The translations under genes and the position numbers were made by a program. The notes below the pieces were generated by a model, which saw nothing but the letters and a program-made list of their open reading frames with translations, did no database searches and had not been told where the DNA came from. Positions 33,705 to 42,333 of a stretch of 64,000 bases of DNA are shown here, in pieces. The first letter of the stretch is position 1. Every line of letters starts with the position of its first letter. This DNA comes from Nocardia veterana NBRC 100344 (GTDB lineage: Bacteria > Actinomycetota > Actinomycetes > Mycobacteriales > Mycobacteriaceae), in contig NZ_BAGM01000124.1 of the NCBI RefSeq assembly GCF_000308855.1, forward strand, positions 1-64,000, written 5' to 3'.

Positions 33705-34369
33705 ATTTGTTCGTTCTCCTGGCGTGGCGGAACTTCGGTAGTGCTGCCATCGGTGGCATGGTGCGGAACCTCGTTGTCCCTGGAGTTCGAATTCGTGCCG
33801 TTCGAACTCCTGGGCCCGATGTCTCCGACGGAGACTCCGGGCTCGGAAACGCTGCCCCGACTCGCGGGTGCACCGCCCCTGCTCCCCCCGGGAACGCCCC
33901 CCTCGGATTCCCCCTGAACGGATTCCGAGACGTCCCCTCCGAGGTCGTTCCCCCCGTTTTCCCGGCGGAACGATTCGTAGATGTCCAGGAGCACCTGCTT
34001 CTGCCGCTCGGTGATACCGGTATCGGCCAGCAATGCATCCCGGACCGGGCTGTGCTCCCTCTGTTCGAGGTAGCCGGCCCGGACGTACAAGACCTCCGAG
34101 GAAACCCGCAGACCCTTCGCGATCTGAGCGAGCACCTCGGCGGACGGGTTACGCAACCCGCGCTCGATCTGACTCAGGTACGGGTTGCTCACCCCCGCCA
34201 GCTGTGCGAGCTGACGCAGGGAGACCTGAGCGGCCTCGCGCTGCGCCCGGATGAAGCCTCCGATGTCGTGCGCCGCGTTGGCTACGCGGCCCACCCGGTC
34301 TCCGGGACCCGCAGACGTCTCTGCGGTTTCCCCGGTGTTCTGGTCGGAAACCTCTGGTTCCTGTGCCAT
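33701..34369 (-). CDS. XRE-family transcriptional regulator (Rv0474-like)
   Basis: A 222-residue regulator. The HTH (about 38-96) includes FIRAQREAAQVSLRQLAQLA and NPYLSQIERGLRNPSAEVLA. A short helical segment follows (ERQKQVLLDIYESFRR), then a low-complexity Gly/Ser/Glu tail of about 85 residues, longer than I recall for mycobacterial Rv0474. The ATG at 34369 is preferred (GAAGGTGAG at 7 bases); a GTG four codons upstream is too close to the site. The gene is translationally coupled to hbhA. A sigma-A promoter overlapped by a palindrome suggests autoregulation. Confidence 0.88.
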   Translation of the reverse strand: MAQEPEVSDQNTGETAETSAGPGDRVGRVANAAHDIGGFIRAQREAAQVSLRQLAQLAGVSNPYLSQIERGLRNPSAEVLAQIAKGLRVSSEVLYVRAGYLEQREHSPVRDALLADTGITERQKQVLLDIYESFRRENGGNDLGGDVSESVQGESEGGVPGGSRGGAPASRGSVSEPGVSVGDIGPRSSNGTNSNSRDNEVPHHATDGSTTEVPPRQENEQI

Positions 34370-34402
34370 CACACTGCTCACCTTCCGGCGGTTGTACGGT
34401 CG

Positions 34403-34446
34403 ATTCTAAATGAGGGTGCTAACTCTTGCAAGCACCCTGTTAGCAC
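34403..34446 (-). promoter_or_regulatory. promoter and operator of the XRE regulator-hbhA operon
   Basis: On the minus strand TTGCAA (34426-34431), 17-base spacer, TAGAAT (34403-34408). The 19-mer GGTGCTAACTCTTGCAAGC (34415-34433) covers the -35 and matches the hydrolase element at 15 of 19 positions. A wider inverted repeat GGTGCTAA ... TTAGCACC spans 34415-34447. Confidence 0.75.
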
Positions 34447-34546
34447 CATTTGCTGTAAAAATTCCGGCATTCGCGTGCCCACCCACGGTGACGCACCCTG
34501 CGGTCAGCGCGCTCGCGAATGTCGGGCTAACTTCCGGCAGCAGCCG

Positions 34547-35938
34547 TCAGAAGCCAGGGAACAGTAAATGCGATACGGCGTAAATCGCCAGGCCGGCGAG
34601 CGATCCGACCACGGTTCCATTGATGCGGATGAATTGCAGATCGCGCCCCGCCTGCAATTCGATCTTGCGACTCGCCTCGTCGGCGTCCCACCGGGCAACC
34701 GTATCGCTGATCAGCGCCGCGATCTCCGAGCCGTAGTTGGCGACGAGATATCGCACCCCGCGTTCAACCCAAGCGTCCACTTGTTTTCTGAGTTGCGGCT
34801 CGTCGACCAGACGCTGACCGAGCTGCTGCACATTCTCGGAGATCTTGCGGCGCAACGTGCTGTTCGGATCGTCGGCCGATTCCAGGATCATCCGCTTGGC
34901 CGCACGCCAGGTCGCCTGTGCCATTCCGGTTATTTCCTCGCGGCCCATGATCTCGGCCTTGACCCGCTCCGCCTTGGCGATCATGGCGTCGTCGTACTGC
35001 AGGTCCCGGGCGAAATCCTCGAGAAAACGGTTCGCGGCCAGCCGCACCTCGTGATCGGGCTGGGAACGAATCTTCCAGGTGAATTCCACCAATTCCCGGT
35101 AGATCTTCTCCGAAAGCAGGATGTTGGCGAATTTCGGCGCCCACGACGGCGCATCCCGCATGACGATGCGGTCCAGGGTCTCCTGACTGCCGAGCGCCCA
35201 CTGGTGCGCACGTTCGGCCAGTAGGTCCAGCAGCGGCGCCTGCCGGTTCTCGGCCAGCAGCTCGGCCAGCACCCGCCCGATCGGCGGACCCCACTGCGGT
35301 TCGGCGATCCGCTTCACGATCGTCTGATCGATGACCTGTTCCACATCCGCGTCGCGCAACGCGCCGATCACCGCGCGCAGAATCGTCGACGACTCCTCCG
35401 ACACCCGCGCGGCATGCTGCGGATCGGCCATCCAGGTACCCAGGCGCAGCGATATCTGCGCCGAATTCACCTTGGTCGCCACCGTATCGGGGGACAGGAA
35501 ATTGGTGCGGACGAAATCGCCGAGGCTGGTGCCCAGCTGATCCTTCTTCTTCCGGATGATCGCCGTGTGCGGAATCGGCAGGCCGAGCGGATGCCGGAAC
35601 AGCGCGGTGACCGCGAACCAGTCCGCCAGCGCGCCCACCATTCCGGCCTCCGAGGCCGCTCGCACGTAGCCGACCCAACCGCCCCCCAGCTCGCGCGAAC
35701 CGAGCCAGCAACAGACGAGATAGACGATCGTGGCGGCCACCAGGAACCCGGTCGCGACCATCTTCATCTTGCGCAGGTCGCGCCGTTTCCCGGATTCGTC
35801 CATCAGGTCGGCGAACGAGGACGGCGGTTGGGGTGCGCCCCGGGCCGGTGAGCCTGTGGTATTTCCCACTCCCGCTGGTGTCACGGGACGGGCGTTCGCT
35901 TCCGCCAGGACGGGGGCGCTGCCGGCAGATTGCTCCAT
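34547..35938 (-). CDS. DUF445 membrane protein (Rv0473-like)
   Basis: A 463-residue protein with a Pro-rich N-terminus, the conserved DUF445 start LRKMKMVATGFLVAATIVYLV and GALADWFAVTALFRHPLGLPIPHTAII (about 100-126), a long helical/coiled region and a C-terminal membrane helix IRINGTVVGSLAGLAIYAVSHL. The family is of unknown function and probably spans the membrane with both ends. The product sits upstream of the XRE regulator on the same strand and diverges from the TetR gene. Confidence 0.87.
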   Translation of the reverse strand: MEQSAGSAPVLAEANARPVTPAGVGNTTGSPARGAPQPPSSFADLMDESGKRRDLRKMKMVATGFLVAATIVYLVCCWLGSRELGGGWVGYVRAASEAGMVGALADWFAVTALFRHPLGLPIPHTAIIRKKKDQLGTSLGDFVRTNFLSPDTVATKVNSAQISLRLGTWMADPQHAARVSEESSTILRAVIGALRDADVEQVIDQTIVKRIAEPQWGPPIGRVLAELLAENRQAPLLDLLAERAHQWALGSQETLDRIVMRDAPSWAPKFANILLSEKIYRELVEFTWKIRSQPDHEVRLAANRFLEDFARDLQYDDAMIAKAERVKAEIMGREEITGMAQATWRAAKRMILESADDPNSTLRRKISENVQQLGQRLVDEPQLRKQVDAWVERGVRYLVANYGSEIAALISDTVARWDADEASRKIELQAGRDLQFIRINGTVVGSLAGLAIYAVSHLLFPGF

Positions 35939-36121
35939 AAACCCATTCTGGCTGGAATATCGGCGTTGCCACCGTGCCGCCGCTCACCCCGGCCTCGCCA
36001 CGCGCCCGCCGCGCGGCACGCGCCGGGTGGGGCCGCCGCCTCGACGAACCGCGACCATCACCTCGGCGAAGGACTTAAGCTGGGGGTGCCATTGTCCCCA
36101 AAATCAGGAGTCCACTCGAGC

Positions 36122-36853
36122 ATGACCACACATCGTGCCGCGAGCGCTGCCGTCGACACCCCCGCGGTGCGCCCCGGCCGGGTGGACGGTCGCAAGCGGC
36201 GCTGGCACCAGCACAAGATCGATCGGCGGGAAGAACTCGTCGACGGCACCCTCGCCGCCATTCGCAAACGCGGCGGGGATGTCGGAATGGACGAGATCGC
36301 CGCCGAGATCGGCGTCTCCAAAACCGTCCTGTACCGATATTTCTCGGATAAATCCGATCTGACGCGCGCCACCATGGAGCGCTTCATCGAGACCACGCTG
36401 ATGCCGCGCATCTACGAGGCGATCAGCGATGACGCCGACGAATATCAGCTGGTCCGCAACACCCTCGCCGCCTATGTGCACACCGTCGACGCCGATATCG
36501 ACGTCTACCGCTTCATCATGGGCAACGGGTCGACCACGGACAAGTCCAGCCTCGCCGATTTCGAGAAGCTGTTCGCCGACGTGGTGTCGGTGGTGGTGCA
36601 GACCAAGGCATTCGACCGCGGCGTCGACACCGAGGGTGTGCTGCTGTATTCCTACGTGATCGTCGGCGGTGTCCAACTGGCCACCGACTGGTGGATCAGC
36701 AACCGCTCGATGACGGCCGATCGCATGCTCGACCACCTGGCCATGATGGTCTGGAGCGCGATCGAGGGCATGGTCCGCGCAGGCGGTTCGCCGGAGAAGT
36801 TCAACTCCGTGCCGCACGAACTTCCCGAACCTCCCGAGCCCGGCCTGGGCTGA
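36122..36853 (+). CDS. TetR-family regulator (Rv0472c-like)
   Basis: A 243-residue TetR protein. After a 35-residue basic leader the HTH is GMDEIAAEIGVSKTVLYRYFSDKSDL (about residues 56-81); the ligand domain follows with FIMGNG and LLYSYVIVGGVQLATDWW. AGGAG lies 11 bases before the ATG at 36122. Mycobacterial homologues lie in the same place. Ligand unknown. A strong hairpin closes the gene. Confidence 0.9.
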   Translation: MTTHRAASAAVDTPAVRPGRVDGRKRRWHQHKIDRREELVDGTLAAIRKRGGDVGMDEIAAEIGVSKTVLYRYFSDKSDLTRATMERFIETTLMPRIYEAISDDADEYQLVRNTLAAYVHTVDADIDVYRFIMGNGSTTDKSSLADFEKLFADVVSVVVQTKAFDRGVDTEGVLLYSYVIVGGVQLATDWWISNRSMTADRMLDHLAMMVWSAIEGMVRAGGSPEKFNSVPHELPEPPEPGLG

Positions 36854-36858
36854 CACCC

Positions 36859-36881
36859 CCGCGGTGGATCGTCCACCGCGG
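36859..36881 (+). terminator. hairpin after the TetR gene
   Basis: Perfect 10-bp stem CCGCGGTGGA / TCCACCGCGG with a 3-base loop, 5 bases past the stop codon. Confidence 0.7.
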
Positions 36882-36980
36882 CACCTGTGCCCCCGGGCCC
36901 GGCTTGGTTACTCTGAAGACCGGCCAGGCGGGGTGGGCGCCCGCAGCTGCCGTGTGTGCCGGCACCAACGGAGGTCATCA

Positions 36981-38426
36981 ATGGCGAAAGAGCTGCCGAC
37001 ATCGCGGCTGGCGCGGGGGACGAAGTTGGGCGTGGCCGTCGCCGGCAACGTGATTCGCGCCCAGAAGACCCGCCGCTCGATGCGCGGACGCTCCGAGGCG
37101 GTGCGGGAGCGGATGGCCGAGGAATCGATGATCCGCGCCACCGAGCAGATGGTCATGGTGCTGGGCACCATGAAGGGCGTCGCGATGAAGCTCGGCCAGA
37201 TGCTGTCGGTGCTGGATCTCGATCTGGTTCCGCCGGAACATCGGGAACGGTTCCAGCGCCGGCTCGCGGTGCTGCGCGACAGCGCACCGAAGGTCTCCTT
37301 CGACACCATGCGCGGGGTCATCGAAAAGGACTTCGGCCGCGGCCTCGCGGAACTGTTCGCCGAATTCGATCCCGAACCGATTGCCGCGGCCTCCATCGGC
37401 CAGGTGTACCGGGCGCGCTTGCACGACGGCCGGGAGGTCGCGGTGAAGGTGCAGTATCCGGGTATCGACACCGCCGTACGCGCCGATCTGAAGAATCTGG
37501 CGATGTTCCGCCGCGTCCTGCAGTCGGCCATGCCGTGGGTGACGCCCGCGGTCCTCGACGAACTGCGCCTGAACCTGGAGAGCGAACTCGACTACGTGGC
37601 CGAGGCGCTGACCCAGCGCGAGGTCGCGGAGCTGTTCGCCGACCACCCGTTCATCGTGGTACCGGCCACCATGCCGGAGTTGTCGAGTACCCATGTGCTG
37701 GTCAGCGAGTTCTTCCCCGGGCGGGGCTTCGAGGAGATCCGGCAGCTGCCCGAGGCCGAACGCAACCGGGTCGGCGAGATCATCTACCGCTTCTACGTCG
37801 GTTCGCTGTTCACGTTCAACGAGTTCTGCGGTGATCCGCATCCGGGAAATCTGTTGCTGGGGGCGGACGGCCGGGTGGCCTTCCTCGATTTCGGCCTGTT
37901 CAACCGGATGGATCCGGAGCATGTCCGGTTCGAGGCGACCTGCATCCGCGCCGCCGCCGAGGAACGCGCGGAAGATCTGCGGCAGTTGATGATCGAGCAC
38001 GGCATCATCGAATCGCCGGAGGAGATCACCCCCGAGGATTGCCTCGAGTATGTGCTCGCAGCCTGCGAATGGGCACTGATCGACCAGGAACTGACGATCA
38101 CTCCCGAACTGGCCAGCGGCGCCTTCGTGCTGGCGGTCGATCCGCGCGCCAGTGAGTACGCCGGGATGAAACAACAGAACCTGCCGCCGGAGCACCTGTT
38201 CTCCCGGCGCGCGGATTTTCTGACCTTCGGGGTACTCGGGCAGTTGGAAGCCACCGCGAACTGGCATCGGATCGCGCGCGAATGGCTCTACGGCGACGAA
38301 CCGGTGACCGAACTCGGCAAACAGCACCACGCCTGGCTGGCCCGGCGCGGCCTGCCCGGCAAGCCCGCCCGGCGCACCCCGCGGCGGAAGCAGACGACCA
38401 CCGGAAAACGCTCCGGCGCACGGTAA
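36981..38426 (+). CDS. ABC1/UbiB-family atypical kinase
   Basis: A 481-residue UbiB/ADCK-type protein. Family-specific motifs are KxGQ-like MKGVAMKLGQMLSV (about residue 67), AAASIGQVYRARLHDG with the Ala-rich loop, VAVKVQYPGID with the catalytic Lys, FCGDPHPGNLLL with catalytic Asp/Asn, and FLDFGLFNRMD. Members support quinone or lipid metabolism through ATPase activity. The tail is basic (RRTPRRKQTTTGKR). GGAGG lies 6 bases before the ATG at 36981. The following reductase-like gene starts 26 bases later. Confidence 0.9.
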   Translation: MAKELPTSRLARGTKLGVAVAGNVIRAQKTRRSMRGRSEAVRERMAEESMIRATEQMVMVLGTMKGVAMKLGQMLSVLDLDLVPPEHRERFQRRLAVLRDSAPKVSFDTMRGVIEKDFGRGLAELFAEFDPEPIAAASIGQVYRARLHDGREVAVKVQYPGIDTAVRADLKNLAMFRRVLQSAMPWVTPAVLDELRLNLESELDYVAEALTQREVAELFADHPFIVVPATMPELSSTHVLVSEFFPGRGFEEIRQLPEAERNRVGEIIYRFYVGSLFTFNEFCGDPHPGNLLLGADGRVAFLDFGLFNRMDPEHVRFEATCIRAAAEERAEDLRQLMIEHGIIESPEEITPEDCLEYVLAACEWALIDQELTITPELASGAFVLAVDPRASEYAGMKQQNLPPEHLFSRRADFLTFGVLGQLEATANWHRIAREWLYGDEPVTELGKQHHAWLARRGLPGKPARRTPRRKQTTTGKRSGAR

Positions 38427-38452
38427 TTCGTGCCGTACAAGATGGGAATGGC

Positions 38453-39694
38453 ATGGCAGACAGGGAATTCGACCTCGTACTGTTCGGCGCGACGGGTTTC
38501 GTCGGCAGGCTGACCGCGCAGTATCTGGCCGAGGCCGCTCCGGCGGGCGCACGCATCGCGCTCGCGGGCCGATCGCTGGAGAAGCTGACCGCGGTGCGCG
38601 ACGAACTCGATGGGGCCGCGGCGATCTGGCCGTTGCTGGTCGCCGACTCCTCCGATCAGGCGGCACTGGATGCGCTGGCGGCCCGCACCAAGGTCGTGGT
38701 CACGACCGTCGGCCCGTACCTGCGCTACGGCCTGCCGCTGGTGCAGGCCTGCGCGGAGAACGGCACCCACTACGCGGATCTGACCGGTGAGCCGCTGTTC
38801 ATCCGGGAATGCATCGATCGGTACGGCGAGCGGGCCGCCGAAACCGGCGCGAAGATCGTGAATTCCTGTGGCTACGACTCGATTCCGTCGGATCTGAGCG
38901 TGTATCAGCTGTACCGCCGGTCGGTCGCGGACAACACCGGCGAACTGACCGACACCACGCTGGTGGCCTCGCTGTCCGGTGGTGTCAGCGGCGGCACGAT
39001 CGATTCCGGCCGCGCCATGATGGAGGCTATCGCCGCCGATCCGGCGAAGGGTTCGGTGCTGTCGCACCCGTATTCGCTGAGCCCGGACAAGACGATGGAA
39101 CCCGATGTCGGCCGGCAGTCCGACCAGGCGCTCTCCCGGGCCTCGGCCATCGATCCGAGTCTCGACGGCTGGGTCGCCACCTTCGTCATGGCCGCGCACA
39201 ACACCAAGATCGTGCGCCGCAGCAACGGCCTGCTGGGCTGGGTCTACGGAAAGAACTTCCGCTACCGCGAGGTGATGAGCGCCGGTAAGTCGGCGGTGGC
39301 GCCGCTGGTCGCGGCCGGAATGGCGGGCGGCATCGTCGCCACCATGACCGCCGGCGCGCTGCTGTCCCGGGTTTCGGCCGGACGTCGGCTGCTCGATCGG
39401 GTGCTGCCCAAGCCCGGGACCGGGCCCAGCGAACAGTCCCGCCGCAACGGCTGGTTCACGATGAAGACCTTCGCCCACACCACCTCGGGCGCGAAATACG
39501 TCTGCACCTTCGCCGGCCAGGGCGATCCCGGCTACCAGGCCACCTCCGTGATGCTCGGCGAGGCGGGGTTGTGCCTGGCCTTCGACGATCTGCCGGAGCT
39601 GGCGGGCATTCTCACCCCGGCCTCGGCCATGGGTGATCCGCTCACCGAACGGCTGCGCCGGGCGGGGCTGACGATCGAGGTCGAGCGCGCCTGA
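38453..39694 (+). CDS. saccharopine dehydrogenase-like / trans-acting enoyl reductase-family protein
   Basis: A 413-residue NADP-binding protein. The Rossmann motif is LVLFGATGFVGRLTAQYL (residues 7-24), followed by VVVTTVGPYLRYGLPLVQAC and YADLTGEPLFIRE, the pattern of saccharopine dehydrogenase-like proteins that include the trans-acting enoyl reductases for phenolic and glycolipid synthesis in mycobacteria. A hydrophobic stretch (VAPLVAAGMAGGIVATMTAGAL) may contact the membrane. The ATG at 38453 is the family start. It converges with the AurF-like gene. Confidence 0.85.
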   Translation: MADREFDLVLFGATGFVGRLTAQYLAEAAPAGARIALAGRSLEKLTAVRDELDGAAAIWPLLVADSSDQAALDALAARTKVVVTTVGPYLRYGLPLVQACAENGTHYADLTGEPLFIRECIDRYGERAAETGAKIVNSCGYDSIPSDLSVYQLYRRSVADNTGELTDTTLVASLSGGVSGGTIDSGRAMMEAIAADPAKGSVLSHPYSLSPDKTMEPDVGRQSDQALSRASAIDPSLDGWVATFVMAAHNTKIVRRSNGLLGWVYGKNFRYREVMSAGKSAVAPLVAAGMAGGIVATMTAGALLSRVSAGRRLLDRVLPKPGTGPSEQSRRNGWFTMKTFAHTTSGAKYVCTFAGQGDPGYQATSVMLGEAGLCLAFDDLPELAGILTPASAMGDPLTERLRRAGLTIEVERA

Positions 39695-39722
39695 GCGATG
39701 CCCAGCGCCGGCGTCGGCCGGT

Positions 39723-40634
39723 TCACAGATCCTCGGGCAGTGATCGGGTCAACCGCCACAGCGCGTGCACAGCCGCACCGTCGAGCATGCCCACCTCGTC
39801 GAAATAGCGCAGCATCGGCTCGGACAGGAACCGGATGGTCTCCCGGTACTGCGGGCCGGTGAAGGCGGCCGCGAACCCGCGCCGCGGGTCGATGCCGACC
39901 GCGCGATACACCTGCGGATTGATCAGCATCGGGTAGACGACCAGCGCGAAGTAGGCCAACAGCAGTTGATGCGGCAGCCGCTGCCATCGCGAGCGCCGAG
40001 CCATCCCCCGCGCCAGGGCATCACGGGCGAAGCTGATGTGGCGGGCCTCCTCCAGCACGTGAATGCGCATCAGCTGACGCACGTGCGGCTGAATGCGACT
40101 GTCCGCCATCGCTTCTCGCTGTCCGCGGTCCAGAATCTCCTCGATCAGCAGGGTGCCGGCGTAGACGACCGGGCCGATCGGGAAGTGTTCGGCGACGCGC
40201 AGTTGCGCCCGGTTGAGCAGTATCGGGCGGTAGGGCGGGATCCCGGTCTTGTCGATCAGCCGCGCGAACATCGTCGAGTGGCGTGCCTCTTCGGCCAGTT
40301 CGGTCAGTGCGTACATGGCGTGCTGCGAGGTCGGATCCCGCTCCACGATGCGCAGCAGATATTTGCTGAGCAGGCCCTCCGCGACGATGCCGAACGAGAG
40401 CAGGCTCACCAGTTCATGTTTGCCGAGGTCGATCCGCTGCTGCGGGGCAAGCCGATCCCACAGCGGTGTGCCGTAGAGCGAGATGCGGTGCTCGGGCAAC
40501 CAGGCCTTGTCCGGCTGCCACGGCTGCTCCCAGTCGATATCGATGTCGGCATCGTAGAAATGTTCGGCCGAGGAGCGCAGCAAGCGCTGCGCGACGCGTT
40601 CGCGTCCTTCCCGGCCGTCGATGTGATGCGTCAT
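39723..40634 (-). CDS. AurF-like di-iron oxygenase
   Basis: A 303-residue ferritin-like protein of the p-aminobenzoate N-oxygenase (AurF) family. Four helices carry the metal ligands: FGIVAEGLLSKY, ELAEEARHSTMFARL (about 114-128), TLLIEEILDRGQ and HVLEEARHISFARDAL (about 195). Such enzymes oxidise amines or other small molecules using O2; the substrate is unknown. ATG at 40634 is chosen over a GTG three codons upstream. It is divergent from a DUF4873 gene, with a perfect 11-bp inverted repeat between them. Confidence 0.83.
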   Translation of the reverse strand: MTHHIDGREGRERVAQRLLRSSAEHFYDADIDIDWEQPWQPDKAWLPEHRISLYGTPLWDRLAPQQRIDLGKHELVSLLSFGIVAEGLLSKYLLRIVERDPTSQHAMYALTELAEEARHSTMFARLIDKTGIPPYRPILLNRAQLRVAEHFPIGPVVYAGTLLIEEILDRGQREAMADSRIQPHVRQLMRIHVLEEARHISFARDALARGMARRSRWQRLPHQLLLAYFALVVYPMLINPQVYRAVGIDPRRGFAAAFTGPQYRETIRFLSEPMLRYFDEVGMLDGAAVHALWRLTRSLPEDL

Positions 40635-40689
40635 CGCACTCACCGTCCCTGCCGTCCCGGTCGCGACGCGGCCGGTGTCGATCCGGTTC

Positions 40690-40722
40690 GCTCACACCGC
40701 GCAGTTGCCGGGCGGTGTGAGC
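40690..40722. promoter_or_regulatory. perfect inverted repeat between AurF-like and DUF4873 genes
   Basis: GCTCACACCGC (40690-40700) and GCGGTGTGAGC (40712-40722) with an 11-base spacer. Its place 56 bases from one start and 82 from the other suggests an operator for both genes. Confidence 0.6.
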
Positions 40723-40803
40723 GGTGGCACACTCGATATTACCTATAACTCTTCGTCACGGCTACGGCGTTCACCAGCCGAGGCGATACCGGCAGGTACG
40801 ACC

Positions 40804-41127
40804 ATGAGACACCCCGAAGCGGACTATCACGGACCGGCGGTCGTCGTGCTCGCCGGCCACGAATATCCGGTACACGTCCGGCTCAACGGCCATCACCAGC
40901 CGATCGACGGCGTCTACCGCTGGTACGGCCGGATCGACCCGGACCCGGCGCTCGATGCCGCAACCGGCTCCCGCAAACATCGCGTGGAAATTCGCACCCC
41001 CGAAGGGAAGGCCGCGGCGGCTCTGGGTGATCGCGACTTCTGGGGACGACTACGCATCACCGGCCGTAGTGTCCCGCCGTACCGGATCCCGACGGCCGAG
41101 GACGTCGAGCCGAGGGCAGCGCGGTGA
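40804..41127 (+). CDS. DUF4873-family small protein
   Basis: A 107-residue protein. Conserved pieces are YHGPAVVVLAGHEYPVHVRLNGHHQPIDGVYRWYGRI and FWGRLRITGRSVPPYRIP (shortened reading: YHGPA, GVYRWYGRI, VPPYRIP). DUF4873 often occurs fused or next to flavin monooxygenases and AurF-like oxygenases, so it may be an accessory domain of the divergent enzyme. ATG at 40804 with AGG 7 bases upstream. The 254 bases after it show no gene; an AT-richer stretch near 41275 may hold the next promoter. Confidence 0.75.
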   Translation: MRHPEADYHGPAVVVLAGHEYPVHVRLNGHHQPIDGVYRWYGRIDPDPALDAATGSRKHRVEIRTPEGKAAAALGDRDFWGRLRITGRSVPPYRIPTAEDVEPRAAR

Positions 41128-41381
41128 ATCCGACGCGCGGCATCAGGTATCCGAGCCACCGACCGCGGCGGCGAAGACGACCCGGTGCGCGAATCACGAT
41201 CACCACCAGCCCTCGCCCCGGCCCGCTCCGACCCGCTAGCCCGGATGGGACGAAAGTTGCCACGCCCCAGGGAATTACAAGTTTTTCAGGTCTCGAGATG
41301 TGCGGATTCACAACGTCGGCGTCGCTTGCGCTCCGGTAAAGTTCTGCGGGGGGACTTTTCGGGCGGAAGGGGATCATCGAG

Positions 41382-41780
41382 GTGCCGATGCCGGATACCG
41401 GTCAGCGCGTCGCCCGCGAATTGTACGCCGCGGCAACAGGTTCCGACCGCACTTCCTTCTCGATCGCCGAGGACACCGCGCGCAATCTCGCCGCCGCCTG
41501 CGATCGACTGGTCGAGGACCTGCACGCCGCGCACGCCGCCTCGGCGCCGTTGGCCGAGGTACGCGGCTTCGGCGAATTGCCCTCCGGACAGGCGCTGGCC
41601 CGCGGATTCTCCGCCAAGGGCAGGGAATTCGCCGACACCGTCGCCTCGTTCCAGCAGACCGCGCTGCTGTTCAAGGCCGCCTACCTTGCCGCGGGCAAAC
41701 ACTTCGAGGAGGCCGAGGCGGCCAATCGCGCGGCCCTGGCGCTCGATCGCCCCGACCCGGAAACCCCCGATGGGCACTGA
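41382..41780 (+). CDS. helical ESX-associated small protein (EspC/PE-partner-like)
   Basis: A 132-residue, almost fully helical, alanine-rich protein (RELYAAATG, DTARNLAAACDRLVEDLHAA, FSAKGREFADTVASFQQTALLFKAAYLA). The layout of a helical hairpin and its place before a WXG-containing PPE-like gene and an EspG gene suggest it is the small partner of a type VII secretion substrate pair; sequence alone does not prove this. Start GTG at 41382 (an ATG follows two codons later). It overlaps the next gene by 11 bases. Confidence 0.6.
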   Translation: MPMPDTGQRVARELYAAATGSDRTSFSIAEDTARNLAAACDRLVEDLHAAHAASAPLAEVRGFGELPSGQALARGFSAKGREFADTVASFQQTALLFKAAYLAAGKHFEEAEAANRAALALDRPDPETPDGH

Positions 41781-42333
41781 GCCGCAGTTCGATCCGCCCT
41801 ATGTCGCCGATCGTGAGGTCTACGGTTCGTACAGCCATCGCGACCTCTGGGAACAGGTGCACGAGACCCTCGACCCGACCGCGCTCGGCGACGCCGCGGC
41901 GGCGTGGCGACAGCAGGCGACCATGGTGGCCGCGGCCTTTCGCACCTTCGCCGATGCCGCGCGCGTGGAATTCGAAGCCTGGTCCGGGCAGGCCCGTGCC
42001 GCCGCCGTCGCCGCGACCGAGGCCTTCGTCGACCGGGGCGCCGCGGTGGCCGAGACCTGCCTCGAACTGCACCGGCTTCTGGACGCCGATGCCGAAGCGG
42101 CACAATCGATTCGGGATGCACTGCCCGAGCCGCTCGAGTACGTCCCGCTGGCGGATCCGGTGGCCGAAGTCGTCCACGGCGGCGCCCGCCGGATGAGCCA
42201 CGACATCGCCGCGGCCGCGGCGTTGGCCGAGGCCCGCGACGTGCTGACCTTCCGGTACAACACCACCCTCGCCGCCTCCGGCGACCGGGTGCCACGCTTC
42301 GCCCCGGATTCGGGTGGGGGTCGCCGGTTGTGA
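41770..42333 (+). CDS. WXG/PPE-like ESX substrate candidate
   Basis: A 187-residue helical protein. An N-terminal YSHRDLWEQ segment contains a Y-x-x-x-D pattern, then LGDAAAAWRQQATMVAAAFR and FEAWSGQARAAAVAA with the W-S-G turn typical of WXG100/PPE hairpins. The C-terminal part (LEYVPLADPVAEVVHGGARR) resembles the end of PPE-type domains. It lies inside an overlapping three-gene unit ending with EspG, the chaperone specific for such proteins. No ESX machinery genes are in the window. Confidence 0.65.
   Translation: MGTEPQFDPPYVADREVYGSYSHRDLWEQVHETLDPTALGDAAAAWRQQATMVAAAFRTFADAARVEFEAWSGQARAAAVAATEAFVDRGAAVAETCLELHRLLDADAEAAQSIRDALPEPLEYVPLADPVAEVVHGGARRMSHDIAAAAALAEARDVLTFRYNTTLAASGDRVPRFAPDSGGGRRL

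Noticed and set aside
36978..38666. 562-codon minus-strand frame opposite the UbiB-family gene
   Set aside because: Shadow of the UbiB gene; no domain or ribosome-binding site.
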